Origin: CBDCGJ01 sp965238305
GTDB taxonomy: Bacteria; Pseudomonadota; Alphaproteobacteria; GCA-2731375
DNA: 64,000 bases
Direction: 5' to 3'
Assembly: GCA_965238305.1 (NCBI GenBank)
Contig: CBDEHK010000001.1
Span: 2,728,001 to 2,792,000, forward strand
A program made the position numbers and the translations under genes. Below are positions 1 to 7,545 of this stretch, in pieces. Every line of letters starts with the position of its first letter. The stretch's first letter is position 1. The notes under the pieces are model-generated. The model did not search any database, had not been told where the DNA came from, and worked only from the letters and a program-made list of their open reading frames with translations.

Positions 1-428
1 CGCAGAATAATCAAGACACCGATGAAGCCCGCTACCAAGGCGATCCATCGTCTGGGACCGGCCTGTTCTTTCAAAAACAGCATCGCGCCAATCATAGCGA
101 ACAGCGGTGTTGTGAAACTAAGGGCGGTCGCTTCGTCCAATGGCATCATCATCACCGCCGTCAACAGAGCGACGCTGGACACAAGCAAAAAACAGGCGCG
201 TATTATGTGCGTGCCCCACCGGTTCGTCCGCAAACCGCTAACACCCACCCGCATGATCCATGGAATGAACATCAGGAAAGCAAAGACAAAACGCCAAAAA
301 GAGACCACAAGAATGTGCAGATCCTGCCCGATATGGCGGACCAGTCCCATCAGCAGGCCAAAAAACACCGCGCTAAAAGCCATCCAGAAAGCAATCCGAA
401 TGACGGGCGAGGATATCATTGTAGTCAT
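1..428 (-). CDS. EamA/DMT-family permease, N-terminal part (cut by window edge)
   Basis: The first ~142 residues of a drug/metabolite-type transporter are present; the rest lies beyond position 1. Reading leftward from the ATG at 428, the protein starts MTTMISSPVIRIAFWMAF and shows a series of hydrophobic helices separated by short loops. A short conserved loop, MPLDEATALSFTTPLFAMIG, is characteristic of EamA proteins and is followed by a FLKEQ segment and the next helix. The ATG overlaps the stop of the upstream phosphodiesterase gene as ATGA, so the two are probably translationally coupled. The substrate cannot be told from sequence; EamA members export amino acids and other metabolites across the inner membrane. 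Confidence 0.85.
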   Translation of the reverse strand, partial: MTTMISSPVIRIAFWMAFSAVFFGLLMGLVRHIGQDLHILVVSFWRFVFAFLMFIPWIMRVGVSGLRTNRWGTHIIRACFLLVSSVALLTAVMMMPLDEATALSFTTPLFAMIGAMLFLKEQAGPRRWIALVAGFIGVLIIL

Positions 429-1267
429 GTAAAACGGCGCTCGCGCATCTTTGCAAGCGAATATTCACCGAGAGTAATGGGGGTATTTGAAAACGTTTCA
501 CCGACGAAACTGATATGGCTGACCAAGCGATCTTCCATGCCCTGCCAGTAGTGCAACATAACTGCCGGCGGTTCCATGGCAATCGCCAGATCTAAGTTGT
601 CTTGTAAATCCAGGGCGATTTGATGCGAAGTACTTGGCGCCGTCATCGCGTAAGTATTGGCGAACCGGCGGGTGATCTGGCGATGTAGATGGCCGCATAC
701 CACAATTTCTATGTTGTGATAGTTTTTCAACGATCGTTGCAGGTCGCCGGCGTTGTCGAGGCCCATCTGATCCATCGCCCGCAATCCGGTTCGAAATGGT
801 GGATGATGCATGGCGATCAGGGTCGGTCGGTCGGGTTGTTTGTCCAATTTGCCAGCAAGCCAGGACAAACGTTCTTCGCATAATTCGCCAGATGGCCAAC
901 CTTTGCGATGGGTATCAAGGGTCAAGACGCGCAGTTCGCCAGCGTCTATTTCATACTGCATAAAGCCAATATTCGGCAAATAGGCATGATCCGCAAACAC
1001 GGCGCGTAAATTATCGCGATCATCATGGTTGCCCGGCAACAGATAGATCGGTGCGGTTAGCGGGGTTAGAAGTTCGCGAAGTCGTTCATATTCTTCTATG
1101 CTGCCGTGGTCGACTAAATCGCCTGTTGCGATAACCAAACCTGGCGCGGGATCTAGGGTATTGAGATGCGCAACCGCAGCGGCCAAACGTTCATGAGTTT
1201 TGGTTTGATCATGCATGATCGATCCGGGGACGCCGATGTGGAAATCTGTGATTTGCGCAATGATCAT
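425..1267 (-). CDS. Metallophosphoesterase, CpdA/GpdQ-like phosphodiesterase
   Basis: A 280-residue calcineurin-like phosphoesterase. The dinuclear-metal motifs are in order: DFH at residues 8-10, GDLVD near 49-53, GNHD near 79-82, a mid-protein MHHPPF and a late GHLHR. This spacing fits the class III cyclic-nucleotide phosphodiesterase (CpdA/Icc) and glycerophosphodiesterase GpdQ subfamily, cytosolic enzymes that cleave cAMP or small phosphodiesters. Length is normal for the subfamily. The stop overlaps the start of the EamA permease by 4 bases, implying a two-gene operon reading leftward. cAMP hydrolysis is the usual annotation, but GpdQ-like proteins are promiscuous, so the physiological substrate is open. 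Confidence 0.8.
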   Translation of the reverse strand: MIIAQITDFHIGVPGSIMHDQTKTHERLAAAVAHLNTLDPAPGLVIATGDLVDHGSIEEYERLRELLTPLTAPIYLLPGNHDDRDNLRAVFADHAYLPNIGFMQYEIDAGELRVLTLDTHRKGWPSGELCEERLSWLAGKLDKQPDRPTLIAMHHPPFRTGLRAMDQMGLDNAGDLQRSLKNYHNIEIVVCGHLHRQITRRFANTYAMTAPSTSHQIALDLQDNLDLAIAMEPPAVMLHYWQGMEDRLVSHISFVGETFSNTPITLGEYSLAKMRERRFT

Positions 1268-1372
1268 CGCTTGGTGAATCCAGGCTAAAAATTAGATTGT
1301 CTAATGCAATAATTCAGATACTGATGGAAACGCAGTAGGGACGCAAGGTGTCGTTATCGTACAGGATTTCTA

Positions 1373-1738
1373 ATGGCTTATTCCAAGGAATTTCGAGAGT
1401 TTCTGGTTGACGTATTGTCGCCGGTCGGCAATGTCACAGCCAAGCGTATGTTTTCCGGTTTTGGCGTATTTTATCGTGACGTGATGTTTCTCCTTTGTAT
1501 CGACGACGTGGTTTATCTGAAAGTCGGCGATAGTAATTTAGCGTCATTTGAAGAATATGGTTGCGAGCCGTTTTCCTATATGCGCAAAAATATTCGACGA
1601 AGTATGAAGTCTTATTATCAAGTTCCTGATTTTGTTCTGGATGATGAAACGGAATTGCTAAGCTGGGCCAGGCGATCTATTGATGAAGCCTTGATTGCGG
1701 ATCAAGCTAAGGTGAAATCAAAACATAGGAATGGTTAA
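1373..1738 (+). CDS. TfoX N-terminal domain protein
   Basis: A 121-residue protein consisting of essentially one TfoX_N domain. Recognisable features are the RMFSGFGVF segment near residues 25-33, followed by the beta-strand pattern MFLLCIDDVVYLKVGD and the YYQVPDFVLDD stretch before a C-terminal helix. Stand-alone TfoX_N proteins are common in Alphaproteobacteria and lack the C-terminal domain of the competence regulator Sxy/TfoX, so a role in competence should not be assumed. The stop codon TAA shares its last A with the ATG of the next gene (TAATG), so the two are cotranslated. Confidence 0.8.
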   Translation: MAYSKEFREFLVDVLSPVGNVTAKRMFSGFGVFYRDVMFLLCIDDVVYLKVGDSNLASFEEYGCEPFSYMRKNIRRSMKSYYQVPDFVLDDETELLSWARRSIDEALIADQAKVKSKHRNG

Positions 1739-2790
1739 TGGCGATTGAAGTCACGCAAATACAAAAATACCGCGCCTTGGCGCATCTTTATCATGTCTTT
1801 TTCACGGGCGTATTACTGAGTGTCGCCTTACGTAAAGGGCCGGCGGCGGCAGGTGAGCTGACCTTCAACATTTTTCGCCGCCAGCATCATGCGAAATTTC
1901 TCTCGAGCTTTGAAAAATTGAGCCTGGATGGTTTGCCCGACGCTGTCGCCTGCGCCCAATATCACTATTTATCGAATAGCGTCGGAGGCGTCGGTGTCGA
2001 GTATATGTACGAAAGTGACAACAAGGCCTGGGTACATTTCTGCCATCCGCGTTGGATGTATGAAGGGACGGCACTTTGCGGCATGCCGATTGAGGTCAGC
2101 CATGGTTTCCTGAAAGGTTGGTATGGGCAAAATGGCCTTTCGTTGAAGAATCCTCGCTTGGGATTTGTCTGCACTTCGCAGGATATGGATGGCCAATATG
2201 GCATGGCTGGATATTTCAAGGAATTCGACCACGATCTTAATCCGGACGAAAGATTGCAGTTTTCGCCGGGTGAAATGGCGCCGCCGTTCGAACCGGAGAA
2301 AGCGCCAACACTAGACGGGGGGAACTGGCCGGAAGAGCGGTTGGAAAAAGCCAATCGAAACTACGCAATGGAATATGTAAAGAATTTCCTGGTCGAATTA
2401 TCAATGTTATTTGGCCCAGCTGACGCCAGTTATCTGGGCGGCGTTAGCGGGCAATTGATTGGCAAACAATATTATCAGGAAGTTGCGGAAATGCTGTCGA
2501 TCGCCGGCGATGACGCAGAAGCTTTTGGTCGTTTCATGTTGGCGGCGGCGCAAGGTCACGACGATCAGGCGGAAATCGAGATCGCTGGTGATACCGTTCT
2601 GGTGCGTCAGTATGGCTGGCGCCTGATGCGCGGCGTCGACGCCCCGGCAACTAGCGTGTTCGATGGCTGGAATGGATTGTGGCAAGGCGCTTTAAGCGTG
2701 CATAATCGCTTCTTGGTGCTGGAGGTTTTGCAGCGGATGGATTATGGCGATGGATGCTTTGAATGGCGGATCCGACCGAGAAGTCGGTGA
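1738..2790 (+). CDS. Unrecognised 350-residue protein coupled to the TfoX_N gene
   Basis: I do not recognise this protein. It has no signal peptide or convincing membrane segment, so it is probably cytosolic. An N-terminal helical region (about residues 10-75) is followed by a mixed alpha/beta region rich in aromatic residues with several Cys and His (for example WVHFCHPRWMYEG near 95-107 and YHYLSNSVGGVGVEYMYES just before). The C-terminal half contains an acidic, proline-rich stretch and a helical end finishing IRPRSR. The start overlaps the previous stop as TAATG and the next gene starts 15 bases after its stop, so it sits in an operon between TfoX_N and the amino-acid ABC ATPase. A metabolic role linked to the transporter is possible but only by position. 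Confidence 0.7.
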   Translation: MAIEVTQIQKYRALAHLYHVFFTGVLLSVALRKGPAAAGELTFNIFRRQHHAKFLSSFEKLSLDGLPDAVACAQYHYLSNSVGGVGVEYMYESDNKAWVHFCHPRWMYEGTALCGMPIEVSHGFLKGWYGQNGLSLKNPRLGFVCTSQDMDGQYGMAGYFKEFDHDLNPDERLQFSPGEMAPPFEPEKAPTLDGGNWPEERLEKANRNYAMEYVKNFLVELSMLFGPADASYLGGVSGQLIGKQYYQEVAEMLSIAGDDAEAFGRFMLAAAQGHDDQAEIEIAGDTVLVRQYGWRLMRGVDAPATSVFDGWNGLWQGALSVHNRFLVLEVLQRMDYGDGCFEWRIRPRSR

Positions 2791-2805
2791 ATTGGGTTTG
2801 AAGAA

Positions 2806-3181
2806 ATGACAAACAACAAACCGGCTCTGGTTGCTGAGGATATCTACAAATCGTTCGGTAGTTTGCAGGTCTTGCGCGGTGTGAGTTTAAGCGCCAACGA
2901 TGGTGATGTAATCTCAGTTATTGGTAGTTCCGGATCGAGCGCCGACGTCGGCGCTCGATCCGGAATTGGTCGGTGAAGTGTTGAAGGTAATGCGCGACCT
3001 GGCGAATGAGGGACGGACCATGATCGTGGTCACCCACGAAATGGGTTTTGCCCGGGAAGTTTCAAACCAGGCGATTTTCCTGCATGCTGGACAGGTGGAG
3101 GAACAGGGCTCGCCTGAACAAGTATTCCTTAATCCGGCGTCCGAACGTTGCCGTCAGTTTCTTGCTAGCACCATCAGCTGA
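2806..3181 (+). pseudogene. Polar amino-acid ABC transporter ATPase, internally deleted and frameshifted
   Basis: Remnant of a HisP/GlnQ-type ATPase. From the ATG at 2806 the reading frame encodes a normal N-terminus with EDIYKSFGSLQVLRGVSL and the beginning of Walker A (VIGSSGS), then runs to a TGA at about 2974. Further on, in the +1 frame, the sequence resumes at PTSALDPELVGEVL, the residues after Walker B, continues through the H-loop (VVTHEMGFAREV) and ends normally at 3181. About 44 + 79 residues remain of roughly 255, so the lysine of Walker A, the Q-loop, the signature motif and Walker B are missing. The join is a perfect 38-bp palindrome (2928-2965). As written the gene cannot make a working ATPase. 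It may be a real deletion or an amplification/assembly fault. Confidence 0.9.
2928..2965. repeat. Perfect 38-bp palindrome at the ATPase deletion junction
   Basis: The left arm 2928-2946 is the exact reverse complement of the right arm 2947-2965, with no spacer. The right arm encodes the native TSALDPE residues after Walker B. The first ten bases of the left arm (TTCCGGATCG) fit the native Walker A codons, while its remaining nine bases match no expected ATPase codons and equal the inverted right arm. The centre CCGACGTCGG is itself a palindrome that could nucleate a hairpin. The pattern is expected from template switching with fold-back copying. Confidence 0.95.
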
Positions 3182-3189
3182 GCATCACG

Positions 3190-3834
3190 ATGCCTGAACC
3201 GGCCGAGTTTATTCGGCAAAACTGCGAATTGTTGCCGGGCCCGATTGCCCGCGTGATTAAGCTTTATCAAGCCGGTGGTAACAAACCGCTTTGGCATCTT
3301 CGACAAGAAGAATTGGTTGCATTGGGTTTGGAAGAACCTTATTGGGCGTTTGCCTGGGCCGGCGGCCAAGCTTTGGCGCAGTACCTTTTGGATAACCCGA
3401 CTATAGCGCAAGGCAGGACAGTGTTAAGTCTCGCTAGTGGGGGTGGAGCCGAAGCGATTGCGGCAAAATTAACTGGGGCGACAAAAGTTGTTGCCGCCGA
3501 TATTGATCCTTTCGCGCAAGCTGCAGCGTGTCTCAATGCCGATGAAAACGATGTTGAACTGGTCTTTGAAAATCGCGATTTGCTCCTGGCGCCGCCACCC
3601 CCAGTCGATCTCATTTTGGCCGGTGATATATTTTACGAGAAGGCCACGGCGGATCGCGTTTGGCCATGGTTAGTCAGTGCCCAAGCGGAAATATTGATCG
3701 GTGACCCCGGTCGTTCCTATTTACCGAAAAAGCAGCTGCAAGCCGTCGCAAAGTATCGTATCGATTGGACCAACAAGGTTGAAGACAGCGATTTGCGAAA
3801 TGCTATCGTTTGGCAAATGACGGCGCAGCAATAA
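3190..3834 (+). CDS. Class I SAM methyltransferase, EtfB lysine methyltransferase-like (METTL20 type)
   Basis: A 214-residue seven-beta-strand methyltransferase. The segment EEPYWAFAWAGGQALAQYLL near residues 46-67 is the hallmark of the METTL20/ETFBKMT group. It is followed by a SAM-binding motif I (VLSLASGGGAEAIAAKL), the acidic post-I strand end VVAADIDPFA, and a DLILAGDIFYEK motif corresponding to post-motif II. In characterised members the target is a lysine pair in the beta subunit of electron transfer flavoprotein, and bacterial homologues can also modify ribosomal protein L7/L12. It lies between the broken ABC ATPase and the substrate-binding protein gene, an unexpected place. Assigning EtfB as the target is by family only; acyl-CoA dehydrogenases that use ETF are encoded later in the window. 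Confidence 0.75.
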   Translation: MPEPAEFIRQNCELLPGPIARVIKLYQAGGNKPLWHLRQEELVALGLEEPYWAFAWAGGQALAQYLLDNPTIAQGRTVLSLASGGGAEAIAAKLTGATKVVAADIDPFAQAAACLNADENDVELVFENRDLLLAPPPPVDLILAGDIFYEKATADRVWPWLVSAQAEILIGDPGRSYLPKKQLQAVAKYRIDWTNKVEDSDLRNAIVWQMTAQQ

Positions 3835-3855
3835 CATTTGTTTTTCTTGCAAAGA

Positions 3856-3897
3856 CAGGAAAACTGCGCCATTTTCCTGATTAACGGGCATTGCCCG
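3856..3897 (+). promoter_or_regulatory. Two hairpins in the leader of the substrate-binding protein gene
   Basis: Between the methyltransferase stop and the binding-protein start are two inverted repeats: CAGGAAAA/TTTTCCTG (3856-3863 with 3872-3879) and CGGGC/GCCCG (3885-3889 with 3893-3897). Neither is followed by a T-run, so they look like mRNA-stabilising or processing structures rather than a terminator. Their role is inferred only from position. Confidence 0.4.
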
Positions 3898-3921
3898 AAA
3901 TAGTAATGGGAGGACTTGGAA

Positions 3922-4767
3922 ATGAAAAAACTTATCGTTGCTGCCTTGACCGCTGTCGCAGTTCTATTTGCGGGCACCGTCGTTGTCGCAAAGGATTACA
4001 AAAAAATTCGTATCGCCACGGAAGGTGCCTATGCGCCGTGGAATTATAAAGATGCGTCGGGCAAACTGATCGGCTTTGAACTCGATTTGGCCAACGACTT
4101 GTGCAAACGCATGGCAATCGAGTGCGAAGTGGTCGAGCAGGCCTGGGACGGTATTATCCCATCCTTGAAAGCCGGCAAATATGACGCCATCATGGCTGGC
4201 ATGTCGATTACCGATAAGCGCATGAAAGTAATCACATTCTCTCGTGGCTACGCGGCGACACCGGCAGCTTTCGTGGTCATGAAAAGTAGCCCATCGGCGA
4301 AATTTTCAACCATGGCAGGACAATTGACCTTGAACGACGTCAGCGCTGATGAGAAGGCCGCAATTGCAAAAATCAAGGCGGAATTCAAAGGTAAAGTGAT
4401 CGGCGTGCAAACTGCTACCACGCATGAAAACTTCCTCAAAGAATATCTAGCTGGTGACGTAGAAGTTCGCAGTTATGATACGCAAGAAAACCTTGACCTG
4501 GATTTACAGGCAGGTCGGGTCGACGCTGCCTTGGCCTCGATGTCTTATTGGTTCCCGTTACTGAAATCGGAAAAAGGCAAAGACATGACCGCTGTCGGTC
4601 CAACCATGATCGGTGGTCCATTCGGACATGGTGTTGGCGTTGGCATTCGCCAGGAGGATAAGCCGCTGGCGGAAATGTTCTCGAAAGCCATCGACGGCGC
4701 GATTGCCGATGGCAGCTTGAAAAAGCTGGCCGTACAATGGTTCGGTTTTGATGCTTCTTTGAATTGA
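3922..4767 (+). CDS. Polar amino-acid ABC transporter, periplasmic substrate-binding protein
   Basis: A 281-residue SBP_bac_3 protein. It begins with a Sec signal peptide (MKKLIVAALTAVAVLFAG, predicted cut after VVVA), then the family start IRIATEGAYAPWNYKDASGK and the ligand-binding segments FELDLANDLCKRM, WDGIIPSLKAGKYDAIMAGMSIT and GVQTATTHENFL. The closest functional class is the HisJ/ArgT/opine group for basic amino acids and derivatives, but the exact ligand is not readable. I chose ATG 3922 because GGAGGA lies 7 bases upstream at 3909-3914; an in-frame TTG at 3916 is less likely. The permease genes follow after a hairpin, while the ATPase upstream is broken. Confidence 0.9.
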   Translation: MKKLIVAALTAVAVLFAGTVVVAKDYKKIRIATEGAYAPWNYKDASGKLIGFELDLANDLCKRMAIECEVVEQAWDGIIPSLKAGKYDAIMAGMSITDKRMKVITFSRGYAATPAAFVVMKSSPSAKFSTMAGQLTLNDVSADEKAAIAKIKAEFKGKVIGVQTATTHENFLKEYLAGDVEVRSYDTQENLDLDLQAGRVDAALASMSYWFPLLKSEKGKDMTAVGPTMIGGPFGHGVGVGIRQEDKPLAEMFSKAIDGAIADGSLKKLAVQWFGFDASLN

Positions 4768-4783
4768 GAATTGGGATTTGAAG

Positions 4784-4818
4784 CGACCCGCGAAACTACT
4801 TTGCGGGTCGTTTCTTCC
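4784..4818 (+). terminator. Hairpin between binding-protein and permease genes (attenuating terminator)
   Basis: CGACCCGC (4784-4791) pairs perfectly with GCGGGTCG (4803-4810); AAA/TTT can extend the stem inward past a bulge, and TTTCTTCC follows. Such a weak terminator is usual in binding-protein operons, where it lets more binding protein than permease be made. Confidence 0.65.
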
Positions 4819-4828
4819 CTGATCGAAT

Positions 4829-5539
4829 TTGGACTTTTCCCTTTTAACATTTGGCGATACCGGCTGGGCCGACGAAATGTTGCTCGGCGCTGTTATGACG
4901 TTGGCTGTGGCGGCGTCCTCTTATATTTTTGGCGTGGTGTTGGGTAGCGGTTTCGCCGCCATGAAATTATCCCGTTTCACCGCCTTAAAAATTATCGCCG
5001 ATGCGTATACGACAGTCATTCGTGGCATTCCCGAACTTCTGGTGATTTATCTCGTATTCTTTGGTGGCGGTGCAGTGTTGCGCGTTATTGCACGCGGCGT
5101 TTTTGGTTACGGTGATTTTATTGATCTACCGATCTTCATTACCGGCATTCTTTGTATTGGTTTGAGTTCTGGTGCTTATTCAACGGAAGTGATCCGTGGT
5201 GCTGTACTAGCTGTGCCGAAGGGACAGCTGGAAGCCGCCCGTGCGGTTGGGATGAGCCGGGCGCTGCGCTTCCGTCGCATCCTGATACCACAGGTTGCGC
5301 GTTATGCGTTACCCGGTCTGGGCAATGTTTGGCAACTGACTTTGAAGGAAACCTCGTTGATTTCTGTCATCGGCTTGGCGGAAATCATGCGCCAGGCTGC
5401 GGTTGGTGCCGGTTCGACGAAAGAGCCTTTTACCTTCTATCTGACTGCCTTTGTATTGTATCTGGGGCTGACCTCGATTTCCAATCGCGGTTTCCTGCGC
5501 GCAGAAACCTGGGCCAATCGCGGCGTGCGGAGGGCTTGA
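4829..5539 (+). CDS. Polar amino-acid ABC transporter permease (HisQ-like)
   Basis: A 236-residue integral membrane permease of the HisQ/GlnP family. It has about five hydrophobic segments and the EAA coupling loop (QLEAARAVGMSRALRFRRILIPQ, around residues 130-155) that docks onto the ATPase. A conserved TVIRGIPELLVIYLVFFGGG segment near residues 60-80 is typical of the first permease of the pair. The proposed start is TTG 4829, with no strong ribosome-binding site; an ATG about 16 codons downstream is an alternative. The second permease starts one base after its stop, so the two are a coupled pair forming the membrane channel for the preceding binding protein. Confidence 0.88.
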   Translation: MDFSLLTFGDTGWADEMLLGAVMTLAVAASSYIFGVVLGSGFAAMKLSRFTALKIIADAYTTVIRGIPELLVIYLVFFGGGAVLRVIARGVFGYGDFIDLPIFITGILCIGLSSGAYSTEVIRGAVLAVPKGQLEAARAVGMSRALRFRRILIPQVARYALPGLGNVWQLTLKETSLISVIGLAEIMRQAAVGAGSTKEPFTFYLTAFVLYLGLTSISNRGFLRAETWANRGVRRA

Positions 5540-5540
5540 G

Positions 5541-6296
5541 ATGGATTTCGCGCTAATGCAGGAAAGTTGGCCAAAGCTGTTGGCAGCTGTACCGGATACC
5601 TTGATCCTTGCTGCCAGTTCATTGATTATCGGGTTTTGTTGCGCCGTGCTGGTCGCGTTGATGCGACTGTCCGCCAATCGTGCAGCCTCAAGTTTTGCTT
5701 ATGGCTTTGTTTATATCTTTCGCTCCACGCCGCTTCTGGTGCAGATATTCTTGATCTATTATGGTTCCGGTCAGTTTCGTGGATTTTTTGAAAGTTTTGG
5801 CGCTTGGTATTTCCTGCGCGAACCTTGGTTTTGTGCCATTCTCGCGCTGACCCTGAATACCACAGCCTATGCCAGTGAGATCATCCGGGGCGGTATCTTG
5901 TCGGTGCCGCATGGCGAAGTCGAAGCGGCGCGGGCTTGTGGTATGTCCAGGCTTCTGCTGTTTCGCCGTATCATATTCCCAGTTGCCATTCGTCAAGCTT
6001 TGCCCGGTTACGGCAACGAAATTATCTTGATGGTGAAGTCAACGTCGCTGGCGAGTACGATTACGATTTTGGAAATAACCGGCATTTCGAAAAAAATTAT
6101 CGCCGCGACTTGGGCCCCAGTAGAAATCTTTATTATCGCCGGGGCGATCTATCTGACCATAAACTTCCTAGTTACGCGGGCGGTGCAAGTCCTTGAAATC
6201 AAGTTGTCGCCACAACTTTTTCGCGATCGTAAATCGCTCTGGCAAACCATGTTTGGAAAGTCCGCCACATCGCCAGCAAACTTGGATGTGCGCTAG
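5541..6296 (+). CDS. Polar amino-acid ABC transporter permease (HisM-like)
   Basis: A 251-residue partner permease. It contains the FRSTPLLVQIFLIYYGSGQF segment (about residues 59-78), the EAA loop (EVEAARACGMSRLLLFRRIIFP) and the C-terminal helices usual for HisM/ArtM. GGAGG at about 5529-5533 precedes the ATG by a suitable distance. The gene ends by overlapping, tail to tail, the luciferase-like gene on the other strand (4 bases). Without the ATPase at 2806-3181 this permease pair needs an ATPase supplied from elsewhere, or the ATPase lesion is not real. Confidence 0.9.
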   Translation: MDFALMQESWPKLLAAVPDTLILAASSLIIGFCCAVLVALMRLSANRAASSFAYGFVYIFRSTPLLVQIFLIYYGSGQFRGFFESFGAWYFLREPWFCAILALTLNTTAYASEIIRGGILSVPHGEVEAARACGMSRLLLFRRIIFPVAIRQALPGYGNEIILMVKSTSLASTITILEITGISKKIIAATWAPVEIFIIAGAIYLTINFLVTRAVQVLEIKLSPQLFRDRKSLWQTMFGKSATSPANLDVR

Positions 6297-7342
6297 ATGA
6301 AGGCGGGTAAAATTTCTTCCTTGAATTTGTGCATTTGCTCTTTCACCATGGCATGGGGTTTATTGCCGACGTTAAAATAAAGAATGACTTCCTCGATGCC
6401 GGCGGCTTCCACACCTTTCAGGGTATCGATAATTTTTTGCGAAGAGCCGAGTAAGATAGAGCGTTCGCCTAAATCCTCTTTTTTCATATTCTCCAGAATT
6501 TCGACGATCTTCATGAAATAGTGCATGGTCGGTGGCGCCTTCGCCGGATCTTTGGGGAAGGCGGGCAGGACGCAGTGGCGGAAGTAATCCATCTGCGCTT
6601 CACGGCCGTAATTCTCCTCATCGTCGTTGTCAGCAATATGAATGAAATAACTGCACATGGTACGGCCAGGGCTGTTGCCTTCGTTCGCGCAGGCCTGTCG
6701 ATAAGTATCGACGGCTTTATCAAGACCGCCATAAATCATCCCGGCGGCAAACGGTGCATAGATCACATTCAAGTTGTGGCGTGCCGCCATGGCGACACTG
6801 GTTTCAGAAAAGCTGGCAACATAAAATGGGATTGGTTTTTGGATTGGTTTCGGCGTGATCTCCATCTCCGGAATTGTAAAAATCGGTCCATCATGGTCCC
6901 AAGAACCGGGACTGTTCCAGGCTTTTAGAACCACCTGCATGGCTTCTTCAAATATTTCCGCTGACTGCATGAATGGGGCGCCAAAGGGGGCATATTCCCG
7001 CCGGTCGTAGCCCCGTCCAGCCGCAAAATCGACCCGCCCGCCGGACAAAAGATCGATGGTCGCCCATTCTTCCGCCACATGCAGGGGATGATGCAACGGC
7101 AAGACGCTGACGGCGGGGGCCAGGCGAATATGCTCGGTCTCGGGGATCAGGCTGGCTAACAATGTCCCTGGCCTGGAATTCACGCCAAGGCTATCGAAAT
7201 GATGTTCCCCAATCCAGGCGGAATGATAACCGAGGCGATCGGCGAGGATGGCTTGTTCGCGAATTTCCAAGATGAATTGTTCGGCGGTACGTTCATTGTT
7301 GGGATAGGCATTGTCGCTGAGTGTAAAATATCCGAACTTCAT
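6293..7342 (-). CDS. LLM-class flavin-dependent monooxygenase (bacterial luciferase-like)
   Basis: A 349-residue TIM-barrel protein of the luciferase-like monooxygenase family. The N-terminus MKFGYFTLSD, the SAWIGEHHFD motif near residues 42-51, the LAPAVSVLPLHHPLHVAEEWATIDLLSGGRVDF stretch (given here as the region at about 73-105) and GRGYDRREYAPFG are the family's diagnostic features. These enzymes use reduced FMN from a separate reductase to oxidise small organic molecules. The substrate is unknown. It is a single-gene unit convergent with the ABC permease and divergent from the HD-domain gene. Confidence 0.85.
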   Translation of the reverse strand: MKFGYFTLSDNAYPNNERTAEQFILEIREQAILADRLGYHSAWIGEHHFDSLGVNSRPGTLLASLIPETEHIRLAPAVSVLPLHHPLHVAEEWATIDLLSGGRVDFAAGRGYDRREYAPFGAPFMQSAEIFEEAMQVVLKAWNSPGSWDHDGPIFTIPEMEITPKPIQKPIPFYVASFSETSVAMAARHNLNVIYAPFAAGMIYGGLDKAVDTYRQACANEGNSPGRTMCSYFIHIADNDDEENYGREAQMDYFRHCVLPAFPKDPAKAPPTMHYFMKIVEILENMKKEDLGERSILLGSSQKIIDTLKGVEAAGIEEVILYFNVGNKPHAMVKEQMHKFKEEILPAFI

Positions 7343-7545
7343 CTGACGTCTCTCTCCAAGTAGACATGGGTTTAGAATTCAGTTTTCTTGATCACGGTAA
7401 CGCCCATGTTATCTTTTTTTTCTTGCAGTGTAGAAATCGTTTTCGTCGATTGATTACTTTTCCGATTAAATAGATGATGCGAGAGTATGAACGAATGGCA
7501 CTAGTACCAGCAAGATCGAAAGAGAAAATGACAAAAGGTCAGACT

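Noticed and set aside
22..432. Rightward open frame of 136 codons at the left edge
   Set aside because: The opposite strand encodes a clear EamA permease; this frame has no family content.
4784..4818. Possible riboswitch or RNA element between binding protein and permease
   Set aside because: A single 8-bp stem with a short loop is enough to explain it as a weak terminator.
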